The notes under the pieces are model-generated. The model was not told where the DNA came from. It saw nothing but the letters and a program-made list of their open reading frames with translations, and searched no databases. A stretch of DNA of 23,773 nucleotides from a virus, in IMG/VR virus record IMGVR_UViG_3300033144_005720, positions 1 through 23,773 of that record. One strand, 5' to 3'. The translations under genes and the position numbers were made by a program. Position 1 is the stretch's first letter, and the number at the start of each line of letters is the position of its first letter. Below, piece by piece: positions 12,803 to 20,774 of this stretch.

Positions 12803-15451
12803 TTATAGAAAGATTCTTGAATCATCTTCCTGTAGAAGATAACTTCCATTTTCTTGTAGGAGATATGCAAGTGTATCTTCAATCTCAATTTGTACCATAT
12901 CAAAACCATGAGTACAATCAAATCTACCTTGTGTTCCCTCAACATAAATATATGCAGTTGAATCATATACAGGAACACCATCGAAATTTTGAAATCCTCC
13001 AGTTTGATAATAATTATAATCTGCAGATTGAAGTGATGAACTAAGCGGGCGTGACCACATTAACTGATAATTAGGTGAATCTATTGGACTATCAAATGTT
13101 ACAGTAAAACCATTAATTGATTTATCTGTTACTATAAAAGGAATTATTGATGAAGTTGTATCCACAGTATTTAACAGTGCAATACTAAGTCCATATCCAT
13201 CATTTACTTCAAAAGGATTTAATGGTATAGTAACTGAAGTCCACCCCTCCATTAAAGGTAGAACATCCTGTTTATCATGCGGAATTAAAATCCATTCTAA
13301 ATAATAATTTGATGAATCCATATCACCTGAGAATTGAACTGTAAAGTAAGTTGGTGTCCGTTCAATCACTGAATAATTATATAATGATGGGTTTGCATCT
13401 ATAGTATTAGAAAGGCTTATAGCAACTGTATATGATGTATCATCAATTATCTCTGGAGGTGGCGGGATATTAACTGTTATAACATTAGTACCATCAGGTA
13501 CATTTATAATTCCTGAGTTATCTGAATTATCATAATCATATGATACAGAATAATTTGGAGAATCCATTACATCAGAAAATAATGCAGTAAATCCATTAGT
13601 ACTTTTATCTGTAATTATATGACTATATATTGATGCAACTGGATCATTCTCATTAAACATATTCAATGTTAATGCATAACCTGGAGTTTGGGTCTCTGCA
13701 AATGATCCGCTAACAGTATTAGTCCCTTCCATAATAGCCATAATATCAAAAGATGTATAATTTAGTAACTCAGATGTAACGATTGGAGCATTTGGCGCAC
13801 CAAGATTACTGGCCGCATGTATAGCAGCTGTTCCATCACCATAATATCTAGGGCATCTTAATGGATCGTGAATATCATCTTTAATTTCAATGAACACTTC
13901 TTGTGGCATATCAGTAACAGCACCAAGATCATGATATGAACCACAGTCATATGTTTCTCTTGAATAAAGTAAATCAGTAGATGTAGAATCAATACATGTA
14001 GTTGAATCACAGCATGGTATACTATCTCCAGTCAAAAAATCATGTACATTCTCTTCAATATCAGTTAAGAATTTATCTTCAACTATAATTGAATTGAATA
14101 ATCTATTTGTGAATTGAATTGTCTCAAGAGCAATCATTCTTGCTCTATATGGTTTAAAGAATTCAATTACATTGCTTAATTCAGAAAAGAATGAATCAAG
14201 GCCAAACAATATATAACTCATATTAATAAAACCAAAGCTAATATTATATCTTACCCATTCTCCTAAGTCTCTTAATAGAGTTCCTAAAACAGTAATATTA
14301 TCAGTTCCTAGACCATCAAGACTTGCTTTGACTGATGGATTTAGTATTGCTAAAACATCTCCAGCATCATTATGATTTTGTAAAAAGTTACTACTGATGA
14401 TTCTTGAAAATGTATCAATATAAAGTTCCCATTGTATTTTCCATTGTTCTCTAGTATTAACTTCTCCAGTTATGTTTCTGAATTCGGTTATTATATCAAT
14501 TGCGTCAATATTAGTTCCATCATAACAAATAAATCTACTAGCTGGAGCGCCAACATTAAACTCCTTATTAAATATATAAATACTTGACAAATAAAGAGTT
14601 AACATTGATACAGTCTCACCTATAATTGACATAACCGCATCTTGTGGTAGTGTAGCAATTAATCCTTCATCTGGTTGTCCATTATCATTCCATGTTTCGT
14701 ACTGATCTTGAACTTGCCTTACTAAAATACCAGTAGCTGCATCAGTTGCTTCTTCATCAAATATAGGTTTAACAGCAAAATATGGAGATTGTGATGGGAA
14801 ATTAATTTTATTCTCAGTAACCAATCTTTTAATTTGAGCTTCAGTTTGAAACCAATGTGGGTCTCTTTGTGTTAAGAAATCAAATGGTAAATAAAGTGGT
14901 GATTTATCATTTGATGTTCCAGCTGTAACACTTCCTTTAAAAATTAAATCTGTAAGATCTTTTCTTGCGCGTTCTTCAAATTGTAATTGAAGTTCATAAA
15001 TATCAACATTGACAATTCCATAATACTGAAGAACATCAACTAGAGTTTGTGGGGTTCCTTTTCTTTTATAAAGATTTACTAAATCAAGGAAAAAATTAAT
15101 TTTTTCTTCGGGAGATTCATTATTTACTGGATTTTTTAAAAATGCAGATAGATCATAACCAAAACTTCTAAACATTATATCTAACTGATCATTAGGTATT
15201 TCATAAACATCAGATATATTGGCTTGGAAAGAAGTTACAGTCCTATGAGTGGCATACCAATCTCTAAAAAAACCTTTTAGTCTTGTCCAGTCTGGAGAAT
15301 TATGTGCAATCTGATCAATAACCAAATCCATTAATCTTTGAGATGTTGTTTTCTCATTTTTAGCTATAGCATCAATAGCTTCAGTTAGATCAGTAGATTC
15401 GCCTTGGATTGACTTAAGTATTTTCCAGAACTCATCTAGGTTATGCGCCAT
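12803..15451 (-). CDS. Large baseplate protein with tail-protein-I-like N-terminus and three beta repeats
   Basis: This is an 882-residue protein. The N-terminal ~160 residues resemble P2 gpI/tail-protein-I type wedge proteins, with SFQANISDVYEIPNDQLDIM and the phrase LVNLYKRKGTPQTLVDVLQY (residues 125-144). A long helical region (~160-470) follows. A cysteine-bearing linker comes next (CCDSTTCIDSTSTD, 480-493), then three related beta domains (~573-640, 653-720, 735-800). The end is a QENGSYLLQEDDSRIFL phrase (866-882), of a kind often seen at the C-termini of phage surface proteins. It is translated from ATG 15451 with AAGGAGATAAA ahead, 9 nt past the upstream gene. The N-terminus probably docks to the baseplate, and the C-terminal domains may display or bind fibres or receptors. 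The wedge call is moderately sure; the receptor role is inference. Confidence 0.65.
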   Translation of the reverse strand: MAHNLDEFWKILKSIQGESTDLTEAIDAIAKNEKTTSQRLMDLVIDQIAHNSPDWTRLKGFFRDWYATHRTVTSFQANISDVYEIPNDQLDIMFRSFGYDLSAFLKNPVNNESPEEKINFFLDLVNLYKRKGTPQTLVDVLQYYGIVNVDIYELQLQFEERARKDLTDLIFKGSVTAGTSNDKSPLYLPFDFLTQRDPHWFQTEAQIKRLVTENKINFPSQSPYFAVKPIFDEEATDAATGILVRQVQDQYETWNDNGQPDEGLIATLPQDAVMSIIGETVSMLTLYLSSIYIFNKEFNVGAPASRFICYDGTNIDAIDIITEFRNITGEVNTREQWKIQWELYIDTFSRIISSNFLQNHNDAGDVLAILNPSVKASLDGLGTDNITVLGTLLRDLGEWVRYNISFGFINMSYILFGLDSFFSELSNVIEFFKPYRARMIALETIQFTNRLFNSIIVEDKFLTDIEENVHDFLTGDSIPCCDSTTCIDSTSTDLLYSRETYDCGSYHDLGAVTDMPQEVFIEIKDDIHDPLRCPRYYGDGTAAIHAASNLGAPNAPIVTSELLNYTSFDIMAIMEGTNTVSGSFAETQTPGYALTLNMFNENDPVASIYSHIITDKSTNGFTALFSDVMDSPNYSVSYDYDNSDNSGIINVPDGTNVITVNIPPPPEIIDDTSYTVAISLSNTIDANPSLYNYSVIERTPTYFTVQFSGDMDSSNYYLEWILIPHDKQDVLPLMEGWTSVTIPLNPFEVNDGYGLSIALLNTVDTTSSIIPFIVTDKSINGFTVTFDSPIDSPNYQLMWSRPLSSSLQSADYNYYQTGGFQNFDGVPVYDSTAYIYVEGTQGRFDCTHGFDMVQIEIEDTLAYLLQENGSYLLQEDDSRIFL
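13052..13735 (-). repeat. Three-fold protein domain repeat in the baseplate protein
   Basis: Three units of ~68-80 residues share the order V-x-V/I-x-hydrophobic, Y-x-L/V-x-hydrophobic-x-hydrophobic, then a GFT-x-x-F strand, then a D-S-x-NY strand ending in an aromatic. Examples are STNGFTALFSDVMDSPNYSV, TYFTVQFSGDMDSSNYYLEW and SINGFTVTFDSPIDSPNYQL. The pattern recalls H-type lectin-like sandwiches. Confidence 0.7.
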
Positions 15452-15460
15452 TTTATCTCC

Positions 15461-16102
15461 TTACATACAATCATATAACAAGTCGGGACGTTGTTCTGTC
15501 ATAAAACAGAAATATTGATCAACAAGGTAGGATTCATAACACGTCTGTATAAGTCCTCCTGTTGAGATTAATAACTCGTTGTTATATTCTTCAAATCTAT
15601 TATATAATTTTAAAACTAAATATAAATATATCATTTTAGATAACTCGGTTGAAAGAATGTCTAAAGTTGCATACAAAATAACCGCTGTTGTATCAAAACT
15701 AACAGAAGTTGAATCTATAACTGTTAGTGCTGTTCCATCGTTTCGATATGCTAATAAAGCATCTAATGTTGCAAAATCATCTGCCTGTAAATTAAAAATG
15801 TTTGAACCATCAGAATCTAAAGTAAGGTATTGAGAAGATCCGGGATATACTTGCATCCTTGTAGATACAACTCGTGGAATGCAAAATAGATTCTCTTCTG
15901 TAATATATCTATATTCATATGAATCACGTTCATAAGCATTATTGAATAACATATCAATAAATGAGTTTTCACCAAGGTATGTTTCCGGAATATCCACAGG
16001 AGGGGGAACTCGATATTTACTAATTTTCGAGTTTATCACAAAATGGTTGAACCAATGTTGTAGTTCTGCCACTAGTGAATAAGATGTTAAAACTGTAGCC
16101 AT
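15461..16102 (-). CDS. Baseplate-region protein of unknown function
   Basis: This 213-residue protein has no family I recognise. The N-terminus (SLVAELQHWFNHFVINSKIS) is an amphipathic helix, followed by a Pro-rich RVPPPVDIPETYLGENSFID. The middle is a strand-rich ~90-residue part, and the C-terminus is a long hydrophobic and aromatic helix (LDILSTELSKMIYLYLVLKL) with three late cysteines. It has no signal peptide. ATG 16102 has GAGGGAG ahead and starts 4 nt from the stop of the HD gene. The next gene, the large baseplate protein, begins 9 nt after its stop, so the two are tightly co-translated. By position it is probably a baseplate or neck component. Confidence 0.65.
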   Translation of the reverse strand: MATVLTSYSLVAELQHWFNHFVINSKISKYRVPPPVDIPETYLGENSFIDMLFNNAYERDSYEYRYITEENLFCIPRVVSTRMQVYPGSSQYLTLDSDGSNIFNLQADDFATLDALLAYRNDGTALTVIDSTSVSFDTTAVILYATLDILSTELSKMIYLYLVLKLYNRFEEYNNELLISTGGLIQTCYESYLVDQYFCFMTEQRPDLLYDCM

Positions 16103-16105
16103 TCA

Positions 16106-16672
16106 TTACTCCCTCATGTCCGTTTGAATTAGATCAGCAGAGCTCATCATATCAAGTGTATGTACTAGTTGCGTCTCCGGGTTATAATCCTTAAAACTAA
16201 AATCTTTATTTTTTGGAACATCAGTACTCCACCTTCCAGAATGAAATCTTACAGCTTCTTCCATAATATAAAATTGTTCTTCTGATAAAATTTTCTCAAA
16301 TATTTTCTTATTTTCAGAGATCATATCTGCAGCATATTTATCATGTTTATTATCTGTATGCCTTCTCGACCCCAATGTACCATATTTTAATGAGTCATGT
16401 AATACTATGGCAAATAAGATTTTATCAAAATCGGTTGTTTTTAAATTAATGCCAAATAGTCGGCATATTTTAACAGCTGAAAAAAGCATGTCATATGTAT
16501 GCTCTGCAATATTCTGTACTTCACCATTTAATTTCCTATGATACTTTCTGGTGGATGCAGTTAATTTGCTCCATATATCTGGTAAATGTTTATCAATTCC
16601 ACTCCAAAGTTTAAAACTTTTTTCAGTCATATTCTCTTTTAATAATTCTACAATCTTCTCTTTGTAATCCAT
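16106..16672 (-). CDS. HD-domain phosphohydrolase
   Basis: This 188-residue HD-superfamily protein carries the full metal set: H58 in IAEHTYDML, HD at 92-93 in VLHDSLKYG, H110 in KHDKYAA, H144 in VRFHSGRW, H171 and D174 in HTLDMMSSADL. The pattern fits small HD hydrolases that act on nucleotides, (d)NMPs or cyclic nucleotides. Substrate choice cannot be read from sequence. ATG 16672 has AAAGGAT ahead, 13 nt after the upstream gene. The stop sits 3 nt from the next ATG. It lies between lysis-type and baseplate genes, an odd place for an enzyme. Nucleotide metabolism or blunting of a signalling-type defence are both possible and neither is shown. Confidence 0.8.
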   Translation of the reverse strand: MDYKEKIVELLKENMTEKSFKLWSGIDKHLPDIWSKLTASTRKYHRKLNGEVQNIAEHTYDMLFSAVKICRLFGINLKTTDFDKILFAIVLHDSLKYGTLGSRRHTDNKHDKYAADMISENKKIFEKILSEEQFYIMEEAVRFHSGRWSTDVPKNKDFSFKDYNPETQLVHTLDMMSSADLIQTDMRE

Positions 16673-16685
16673 TATAAATCCTTTC

Positions 16686-17183
16686 TTATTTAGGTAAACC
16701 AGAAACGTCTTTACCAGTTTCTTTTAAATACTTTCTATATTTATCTCGAACTTTTGGAGACATTGACATATACATCTTAAATTGTTCTGGAGTTAAAGTA
16801 GATTTTTCTTTCTTTATAACCTCACTCGTTATGTTAAGTCCTTTTGGGGCAGCTAATTCTTGTCTTATTAATATTTTTTGAATTGCTTGCTGATTTTGTT
16901 GTATTGCTTCATCACGTTTTTCAGCTTTTTTATTTCTATCTCTTCTATCCACTTTTAAATCATTAAGCGTTTCTTTCAAAATAATATTATCGACCTTTTC
17001 TTTCTCTACAATTTCAACTTTACTTCTAACATTTTTCAGTTCTTCACTCATACTATTATATATAACTCCAATTGGACCTAATACAAATGTTGCAACTATC
17101 GTTAAAATAATTGCAACGGTCGCAATTGGTTTTCTTTTATATATTGGTTGTGGCGGTGGCGGTTGCTTTTTAAAGATCCACAT
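16686..17183 (-). CDS. Single-pass membrane protein with coiled coil (possible spanin-like)
   Basis: This 165-residue protein starts at ATG 17183, 14 nt inside the end of the holin-like gene. Its ribosome binding site GGAGGAGG is part of that gene's Gly codons. The order is a Pro-rich N-terminal tail (KKQPPPPQPIYKRKP), one transmembrane helix (ATVAIILTIVATFVLGPIGV, ~21-40), then a charged coiled coil (~45-110) and a helical C-terminus (LTPEQFKMYMSMSPKVRDKY). An inner-membrane anchor with a long periplasmic coil next to a holin-like gene is the shape of an i-spanin. There is no partner lipoprotein in view and the N-terminal tail is long, so the call is tentative. Confidence 0.55.
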   Translation of the reverse strand: MWIFKKQPPPPQPIYKRKPIATVAIILTIVATFVLGPIGVIYNSMSEELKNVRSKVEIVEKEKVDNIILKETLNDLKVDRRDRNKKAEKRDEAIQQNQQAIQKILIRQELAAPKGLNITSEVIKKEKSTLTPEQFKMYMSMSPKVRDKYRKYLKETGKDVSGLPK

Positions 17184-17835
17184 CTCCACCTCCTCCATCA
17201 GATGGTCTAGTTGGAGCACTTATTTGTTTATTTTTTTTGGCTCCTTGTTGTTGTAAAAACTTAGACATTGTTCTGTCTCCAAACCACCATGTTACACATG
17301 AAACTGAAAGATAAATCATAGTAGATGTTACTTGACCAAATATAGCAACAGCTTGATCAGCATTAATATTTAAACCATGAGTTTGCATAATTTTCCAAGC
17401 TAATAATGTTATATATGAAGATGCACCCACAAGATATAATGTAAGCGCGGGTCTCATCATACCGTTTAACCAATCTACAAGCGAAAATGCAGCAGCTATC
17501 ATAGTACCCATTAGTTTGAATATCCATCCAGTATACTTTCCTTTTCCTGCTGCCATTATCATATCAATCCATTTTTCATGGAAAAGTTTTTGTGATCCAA
17601 TCTTTTGAGAAGTTTCAAATGCAGAAGCATCTGCTAATTCAATCTCACCTTCAATTCTTGATTTAGTTACTTCGATTTGCATTTGAGATTCTTGAATCAT
17701 AGCTTGTGTTTCAAGACTTACCATTTTTTCTTTATGTGTTAATTCCATCTTAAGATTCTTAAATTTAAACCAAGTGGTAAAGGCATTTCCTATGAGGCCT
17801 GTTAGTCCACCAAGTATAATATCAAGTCCTACCAT
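17170..17835 (-). CDS. Holin-like membrane protein
   Basis: This 221-residue protein has a short N-terminal hydrophobic segment (LDIILGGLTGLIGNAFTTWF), a helical, charged middle (~25-90), and three hydrophobic helices (WIFKLMGTMIAAAFSLVDWL, ALTLYLVGASSYITLLAWKI, TSTMIYLSVSCVTWWFGDRT). A polar C-terminus ends in a Gly run (GGGGDVDL). The WWFGDR end and the membrane layout match proteins annotated as holins or holin-like in large phages. Holins form inner-membrane pores that start lysis. The neighbours, a DUF5675-like protein and a possible spanin, support a lysis role. No endolysin with a known catalytic domain is visible here. AAGGAGAAAATAAA precedes ATG 17835. Confidence 0.55.
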   Translation of the reverse strand: MVGLDIILGGLTGLIGNAFTTWFKFKNLKMELTHKEKMVSLETQAMIQESQMQIEVTKSRIEGEIELADASAFETSQKIGSQKLFHEKWIDMIMAAGKGKYTGWIFKLMGTMIAAAFSLVDWLNGMMRPALTLYLVGASSYITLLAWKIMQTHGLNINADQAVAIFGQVTSTMIYLSVSCVTWWFGDRTMSKFLQQQGAKKNKQISAPTRPSDGGGGDVDL

Positions 17836-17849
17836 TTTATTTTCTCCTT

Positions 17850-18263
17850 CTAAAACGCTTCCTGTATTCTTAATGTAAATGGTTCATATTCCATAAATTC
17901 CATAAATTGTCTAAGAGCAACTCTTGAGTTCAATACAGCAACTTGCCCTCCTAAAGAACCACTCTTTTTTCCTAACAATATACAACCCATTGTGTGTGTT
18001 TTATAATGTTTACTTTTGTCACCGCCATAATTGCCAGCATGAAGCAAAATATAACTTCTATTGGGAACATGTCTAACCCAATAAATTCTACCGTATTTAT
18101 TTGAATATCTTATTTCCACATTATACTCACCATGTGGTATACAAGATATCCGCCTTTTATTATATCTCCAAGGCAATTCAAGAGTGCGACAGTGAAACTC
18201 ACCAGCTACAAACAATCCTTCTGTTCCTTGATCGCTTCTTCTTAGTCGAAATAAATTAGCCAT
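17850..18263 (-). CDS. DUF5675-like protein (possible peptidoglycan enzyme)
   Basis: This 137-residue protein matches the DUF5675 type found in phages and prophages near lysis genes. The shared phrases are IPHGEYNVEIRYSNKYGRIY, the H75 phrase YILLHAGN, and TMGCILLG with C94. The pairing of a His with a GC downstream recalls the His and Cys of L,D-transpeptidases, so a cell-wall-related activity has been suggested to me by shape alone; I know of no proof. It is compact and has no signal peptide, so it would need the holin to leave the cytoplasm. ATG 18263 has only a weak GAGAAC ahead. Its start follows the small basic ORF at 18278-18382 by 14 nt, which may provide coupling. Confidence 0.65.
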   Translation of the reverse strand: MANLFRLRRSDQGTEGLFVAGEFHCRTLELPWRYNKRRISCIPHGEYNVEIRYSNKYGRIYWVRHVPNRSYILLHAGNYGGDKSKHYKTHTMGCILLGKKSGSLGGQVAVLNSRVALRQFMEFMEYEPFTLRIQEAF

Positions 18264-18277
18264 TGTTCGAGTTCTCG

Positions 18278-18382
18278 CTATTTGTATTTTAGTTTATATG
18301 GTATCTTACAAACTCCATATCTCTTAATTTGGTATTTACGTCTTAGTCTCCAGATTAACCTAATACAACCACGCAAAGGCAT
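18278..18382 (-). CDS. Very small basic protein (34 residues)
   Basis: This short ORF fills most of a 131-nt gap between two larger genes. It starts at ATG 18382 with GGAGG ending 2 nt before the ATG, closer than ideal. The peptide MPLRGCIRLIWRLRRKYQIK and its end YGVCKIPYKLKYK is strongly basic (13 of 34 K or R) with two cysteines. It could bind nucleic acid or lie on a membrane surface. The strong purine run and good packing favour a real gene; the short length keeps this tentative. Confidence 0.45.
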   Translation of the reverse strand: MPLRGCIRLIWRLRRKYQIKRYGVCKIPYKLKYK

Positions 18383-18394
18383 TACCTCCAGTTA

Positions 18395-19132
18395 CTATTT
18401 ACTTTTCAAAACTTTAACAACTTGCTTTAATACCTCAACAGGTACAGATGAACCAGCTGCAACTTCAGCTTGCTCATAAATAAGTTTCTGAATTTTTTCA
18501 TTTTTTGTACCCGCTCTTACCATATAATCATAAACACCTTCTTCAGTAATATTTTTTACATCTATTTTCTTTAAAGTCGGTTTTGGTTCAACAACTTTTT
18601 CTTTTTCAACTACTTTATCAGTCCTACTTTCAAAAACCAAACTTAATTTCTCTGCAAGTTTGTTAACTATCTTTTCAGTCATTTCATCTTCAGTTTCAGT
18701 TATAGTCGGAACTTTTACTTCTTCAGCTTTTTCAACCACAACACCCTGAGCTCTATCTCCAGAACTACCCTTTGTTACAAGTTTAGTTTTAAACGCAGGT
18801 GTTGGATTAAAGTCATCATCTATAATTTTTGCTTCAATAACTAATGGATTAGATAGTGTGAATGTATCTTTCCATGGTGTTAGATAATGACCATCTGCTA
18901 CAATTTCAAGTTTTACATTTACTTCTTCGCCTTCTTTTAATTTCCTTGCAGTTACGGTTCTTAACGCAGGAAGATTGACAGTAACTGATTCTTGTCCTAC
19001 TTGCGCAGGAAACCCATATTCAATTTCATCAATTTCAATTCTGAGAAAGCTAGATACTTGATCGGCTTGAACTCCACCAATCTGCATTTCAAAATTTAAT
19101 TGTTTCTCTTGATTGACATTTAACTTTAACAT
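18395..19132 (-). CDS. Virion-type protein with beta domain and K/E-rich linker
   Basis: This 245-residue protein has an N-terminal beta-rich domain (~1-105), with phrases EKQLNFEMQIGGVQADQVSS, FLRIEIDEIEYGFPA, VTVNLPALRT and ADGHYLTPWKDTF. I associate these with structural proteins in T4-like and related myophages. A low-complexity Lys/Glu/Val linker (~125-195) comes next. A short C-terminal helical domain (~195-245, VYDYMVRAGTKNEKIQKLIY then VPVEVLKQVVKVLKSK) ends it. GGAGGT lies 8 nt before ATG 19132. No enzyme motif is seen. A scaffold, core or neck role is inferred from the layout. Confidence 0.6.
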   Translation of the reverse strand: MLKLNVNQEKQLNFEMQIGGVQADQVSSFLRIEIDEIEYGFPAQVGQESVTVNLPALRTVTARKLKEGEEVNVKLEIVADGHYLTPWKDTFTLSNPLVIEAKIIDDDFNPTPAFKTKLVTKGSSGDRAQGVVVEKAEEVKVPTITETEDEMTEKIVNKLAEKLSLVFESRTDKVVEKEKVVEPKPTLKKIDVKNITEEGVYDYMVRAGTKNEKIQKLIYEQAEVAAGSSVPVEVLKQVVKVLKSK

Positions 19133-19147
19133 TTTAAAGGACCTCCA

Positions 19148-19348
19148 TTAATCTTTATCCTTGAGTCTTATGTGTATTTTACTTAATAAATCTTCAGATG
19201 AATTTATAGTAACCATCTTAACGTTACGAATAAATATAACTGGCGTTACAGGCTCTTCTGCATTTTGTCTATATGGTGGTGCTCCTCCGCCTCCTGGAGA
19301 TCCTCCACAACAACTTTTGAACATGCCAAGCGTTGCTATATTTATCAT
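19148..19348 (-). CDS. Small protein with CC-Gly-rich segment
   Basis: This 66-residue protein has MINIATLGMFKSCCGGSPGG near its start, a flexible Gly/Pro segment (GGGGAPPYRQNAEEP), and a C-terminal strand-helix part (VIFIRNVKMVTINSSEDLLS, then KIHIRLKDKD). AAAGGAAC lies ahead of ATG 19348. It sits between two virion-type genes, 15 nt from the next. The ordered C-terminal part and the spacing favour a real gene. The cysteine pair may bind metal or form a disulphide. No family known to me. Confidence 0.6.
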   Translation of the reverse strand: MINIATLGMFKSCCGGSPGGGGAPPYRQNAEEPVTPVIFIRNVKMVTINSSEDLLSKIHIRLKDKD

Positions 19349-19370
19349 TTTATTATTTGTTCCTTTTTTA

Positions 19371-19892
19371 TTATGGTATTACAACTTGCTGCCAGTAATT
19401 AAACTGACCACAAACTGTTGCATCTGCTGTTAATAAATATTTCTCTATTACATTACTATTTGTTCCAACTGATGCAGCATCAGAATAAATCCTTACTCTC
19501 GCTGAAGTCATATTTCCCGCCTCATCAAATACAGTTTCGTCAATGTATATATTGTGATGAACGAGACCTAGTGTTTTTCTTACAATTTCATAGATTCCAG
19601 AAAGATCAGTATCATCAACATATATATCATCAGTTTTGCCCCAAGGAAAATAAGTTGGGTGTGTCACATTAACATACCAGACCCCATTTACATCTGGAGT
19701 AAAAGTATACTTATAACTTCCATCCCCAAGCTCAGTAAAGAAATCTGATAACGAACCAGCTAAATTAGTTCCGGATGGATTATATGTATAAACTGTAAAT
19801 GCTGTAGTATCAATACCAGAAACCAAATTACCGTTACTATCAGATACGGTAAAATGTTCATAAACTGGTTTATCCTTTACTCCATGTATCAT
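19371..19892 (-). CDS. Virion-associated protein with Ig-like fold
   Basis: This 173-residue protein has an N-terminal beta-sandwich-like part (HFTVSDSNGNLVSGIDTTAF, YTFTPDVNGVWYVNVTHPTY). A C-terminal block (DLSGIYEIVRKTLGLVHHNI, then YIDETVFDEAGNMTSARVRI and GQFNYWQQVVIP) recurs in large-phage structural proteins. The start at 19892 has AAAGGAGAATAAGAT ahead. It lies 13 nt after the upstream gene, near the fibre, and probably helps build or decorate the tail or baseplate. No catalytic motif is present. Confidence 0.6.
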   Translation of the reverse strand: MIHGVKDKPVYEHFTVSDSNGNLVSGIDTTAFTVYTYNPSGTNLAGSLSDFFTELGDGSYKYTFTPDVNGVWYVNVTHPTYFPWGKTDDIYVDDTDLSGIYEIVRKTLGLVHHNIYIDETVFDEAGNMTSARVRIYSDAASVGTNSNVIEKYLLTADATVCGQFNYWQQVVIP

Positions 19893-19905
19893 ATCTTATT
19901 CTCCT

Positions 19906-20763
19906 TTAAGAATGTAAACTTTCTATAGTCTGACCAGGTAATAACATGGTATGACATCTATACATCTCTAATGAGGCATAACCTTTACTTACATTATCAC
20001 TATCAGGTGTTACAATTAATCCACAAACTTTCCAACCAACTGGAACAGCATTAACTGCTGCACCTTCTGCATTTAATTCATCTCCCATTGGGCAATCACC
20101 ATACATATGATGTCTATTAAGATAACATTGATATGGCATATCTTCAATAGTGTATGCATACATATCATTACCCGGTAATCCTAATGCAGATGCGGGAATA
20201 CTTCCAGCAGGATTTGGATAATATGAATTAGCAGGAACTCCAACAAACATACTCATATAACAACCCCACGGAGCATTAAAGAAATATACAGTTCCATCTT
20301 TTAAATGCACAGGACAATGAAATGTCATATAAATTTTTTTAGCTTTGAAACCCGATGGTACTTCTGGACCTTCATATAGATCATCATCATTTGAAAAATC
20401 CCATGTCATTGCTACTCCACCGCCAATACTAGTACTATCATCACCTGCCATGGTAAAATATGTTTCTGTGTCTAATGGTCTTGAATCAGCCCTTACAAGG
20501 GGTCTACCATCGTCCATTGTTGGCGCTGCATATTCCGGAAGAGGTTCACCATCATGAGCAGCAATAACAGCAGGTAGGGTTGTTGTTGAATCTAATGTTG
20601 ACAGTTCATCTTTAAACCATATATCACATTCTGTTTGATTTGAGTTTATATAATCTAAAGCTGTAGTTATAGATGAAGATCGTATCGCTTGATTTAATTT
20701 GCCAATATTGACTTTATGATTAGAAAAATCTGTTGTAATACTATATGTATATTTTTCTGACAT
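19906..20763 (-). CDS. Tail-fibre-region virion protein
   Basis: This 285-residue protein has an N-terminus (ITTDFSNHKVNIGKLNQAIR, SSSITTALDYINSNQTECDI) of the kind seen in small proteins beside phage fibres, where a conserved ~60-residue domain opens the chain. The rest is strand-rich with clusters of Pro, Gly and aromatic residues (FFNAPWGCYMSMFVGVPANS, MPYQCYLNRHHMYGDCPMGD) and six cysteines. That suggests a folded exterior domain. AAGGAGCAGTATA precedes ATG 20763. It follows the YkgJ-type gene by 11 nt. A fibre-attachment or receptor-contact role is possible, inferred from place and composition. Confidence 0.6.
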   Translation of the reverse strand: MSEKYTYSITTDFSNHKVNIGKLNQAIRSSSITTALDYINSNQTECDIWFKDELSTLDSTTTLPAVIAAHDGEPLPEYAAPTMDDGRPLVRADSRPLDTETYFTMAGDDSTSIGGGVAMTWDFSNDDDLYEGPEVPSGFKAKKIYMTFHCPVHLKDGTVYFFNAPWGCYMSMFVGVPANSYYPNPAGSIPASALGLPGNDMYAYTIEDMPYQCYLNRHHMYGDCPMGDELNAEGAAVNAVPVGWKVCGLIVTPDSDNVSKGYASLEMYRCHTMLLPGQTIESLHS

Positions 20764-20774
20764 TATACTGCTCC

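Noticed and set aside
15621-15628. TATAAATA on the plus strand, T4 late promoter consensus
   Set aside because: It is antisense inside the 15461-16102 gene with no plus-strand gene following.
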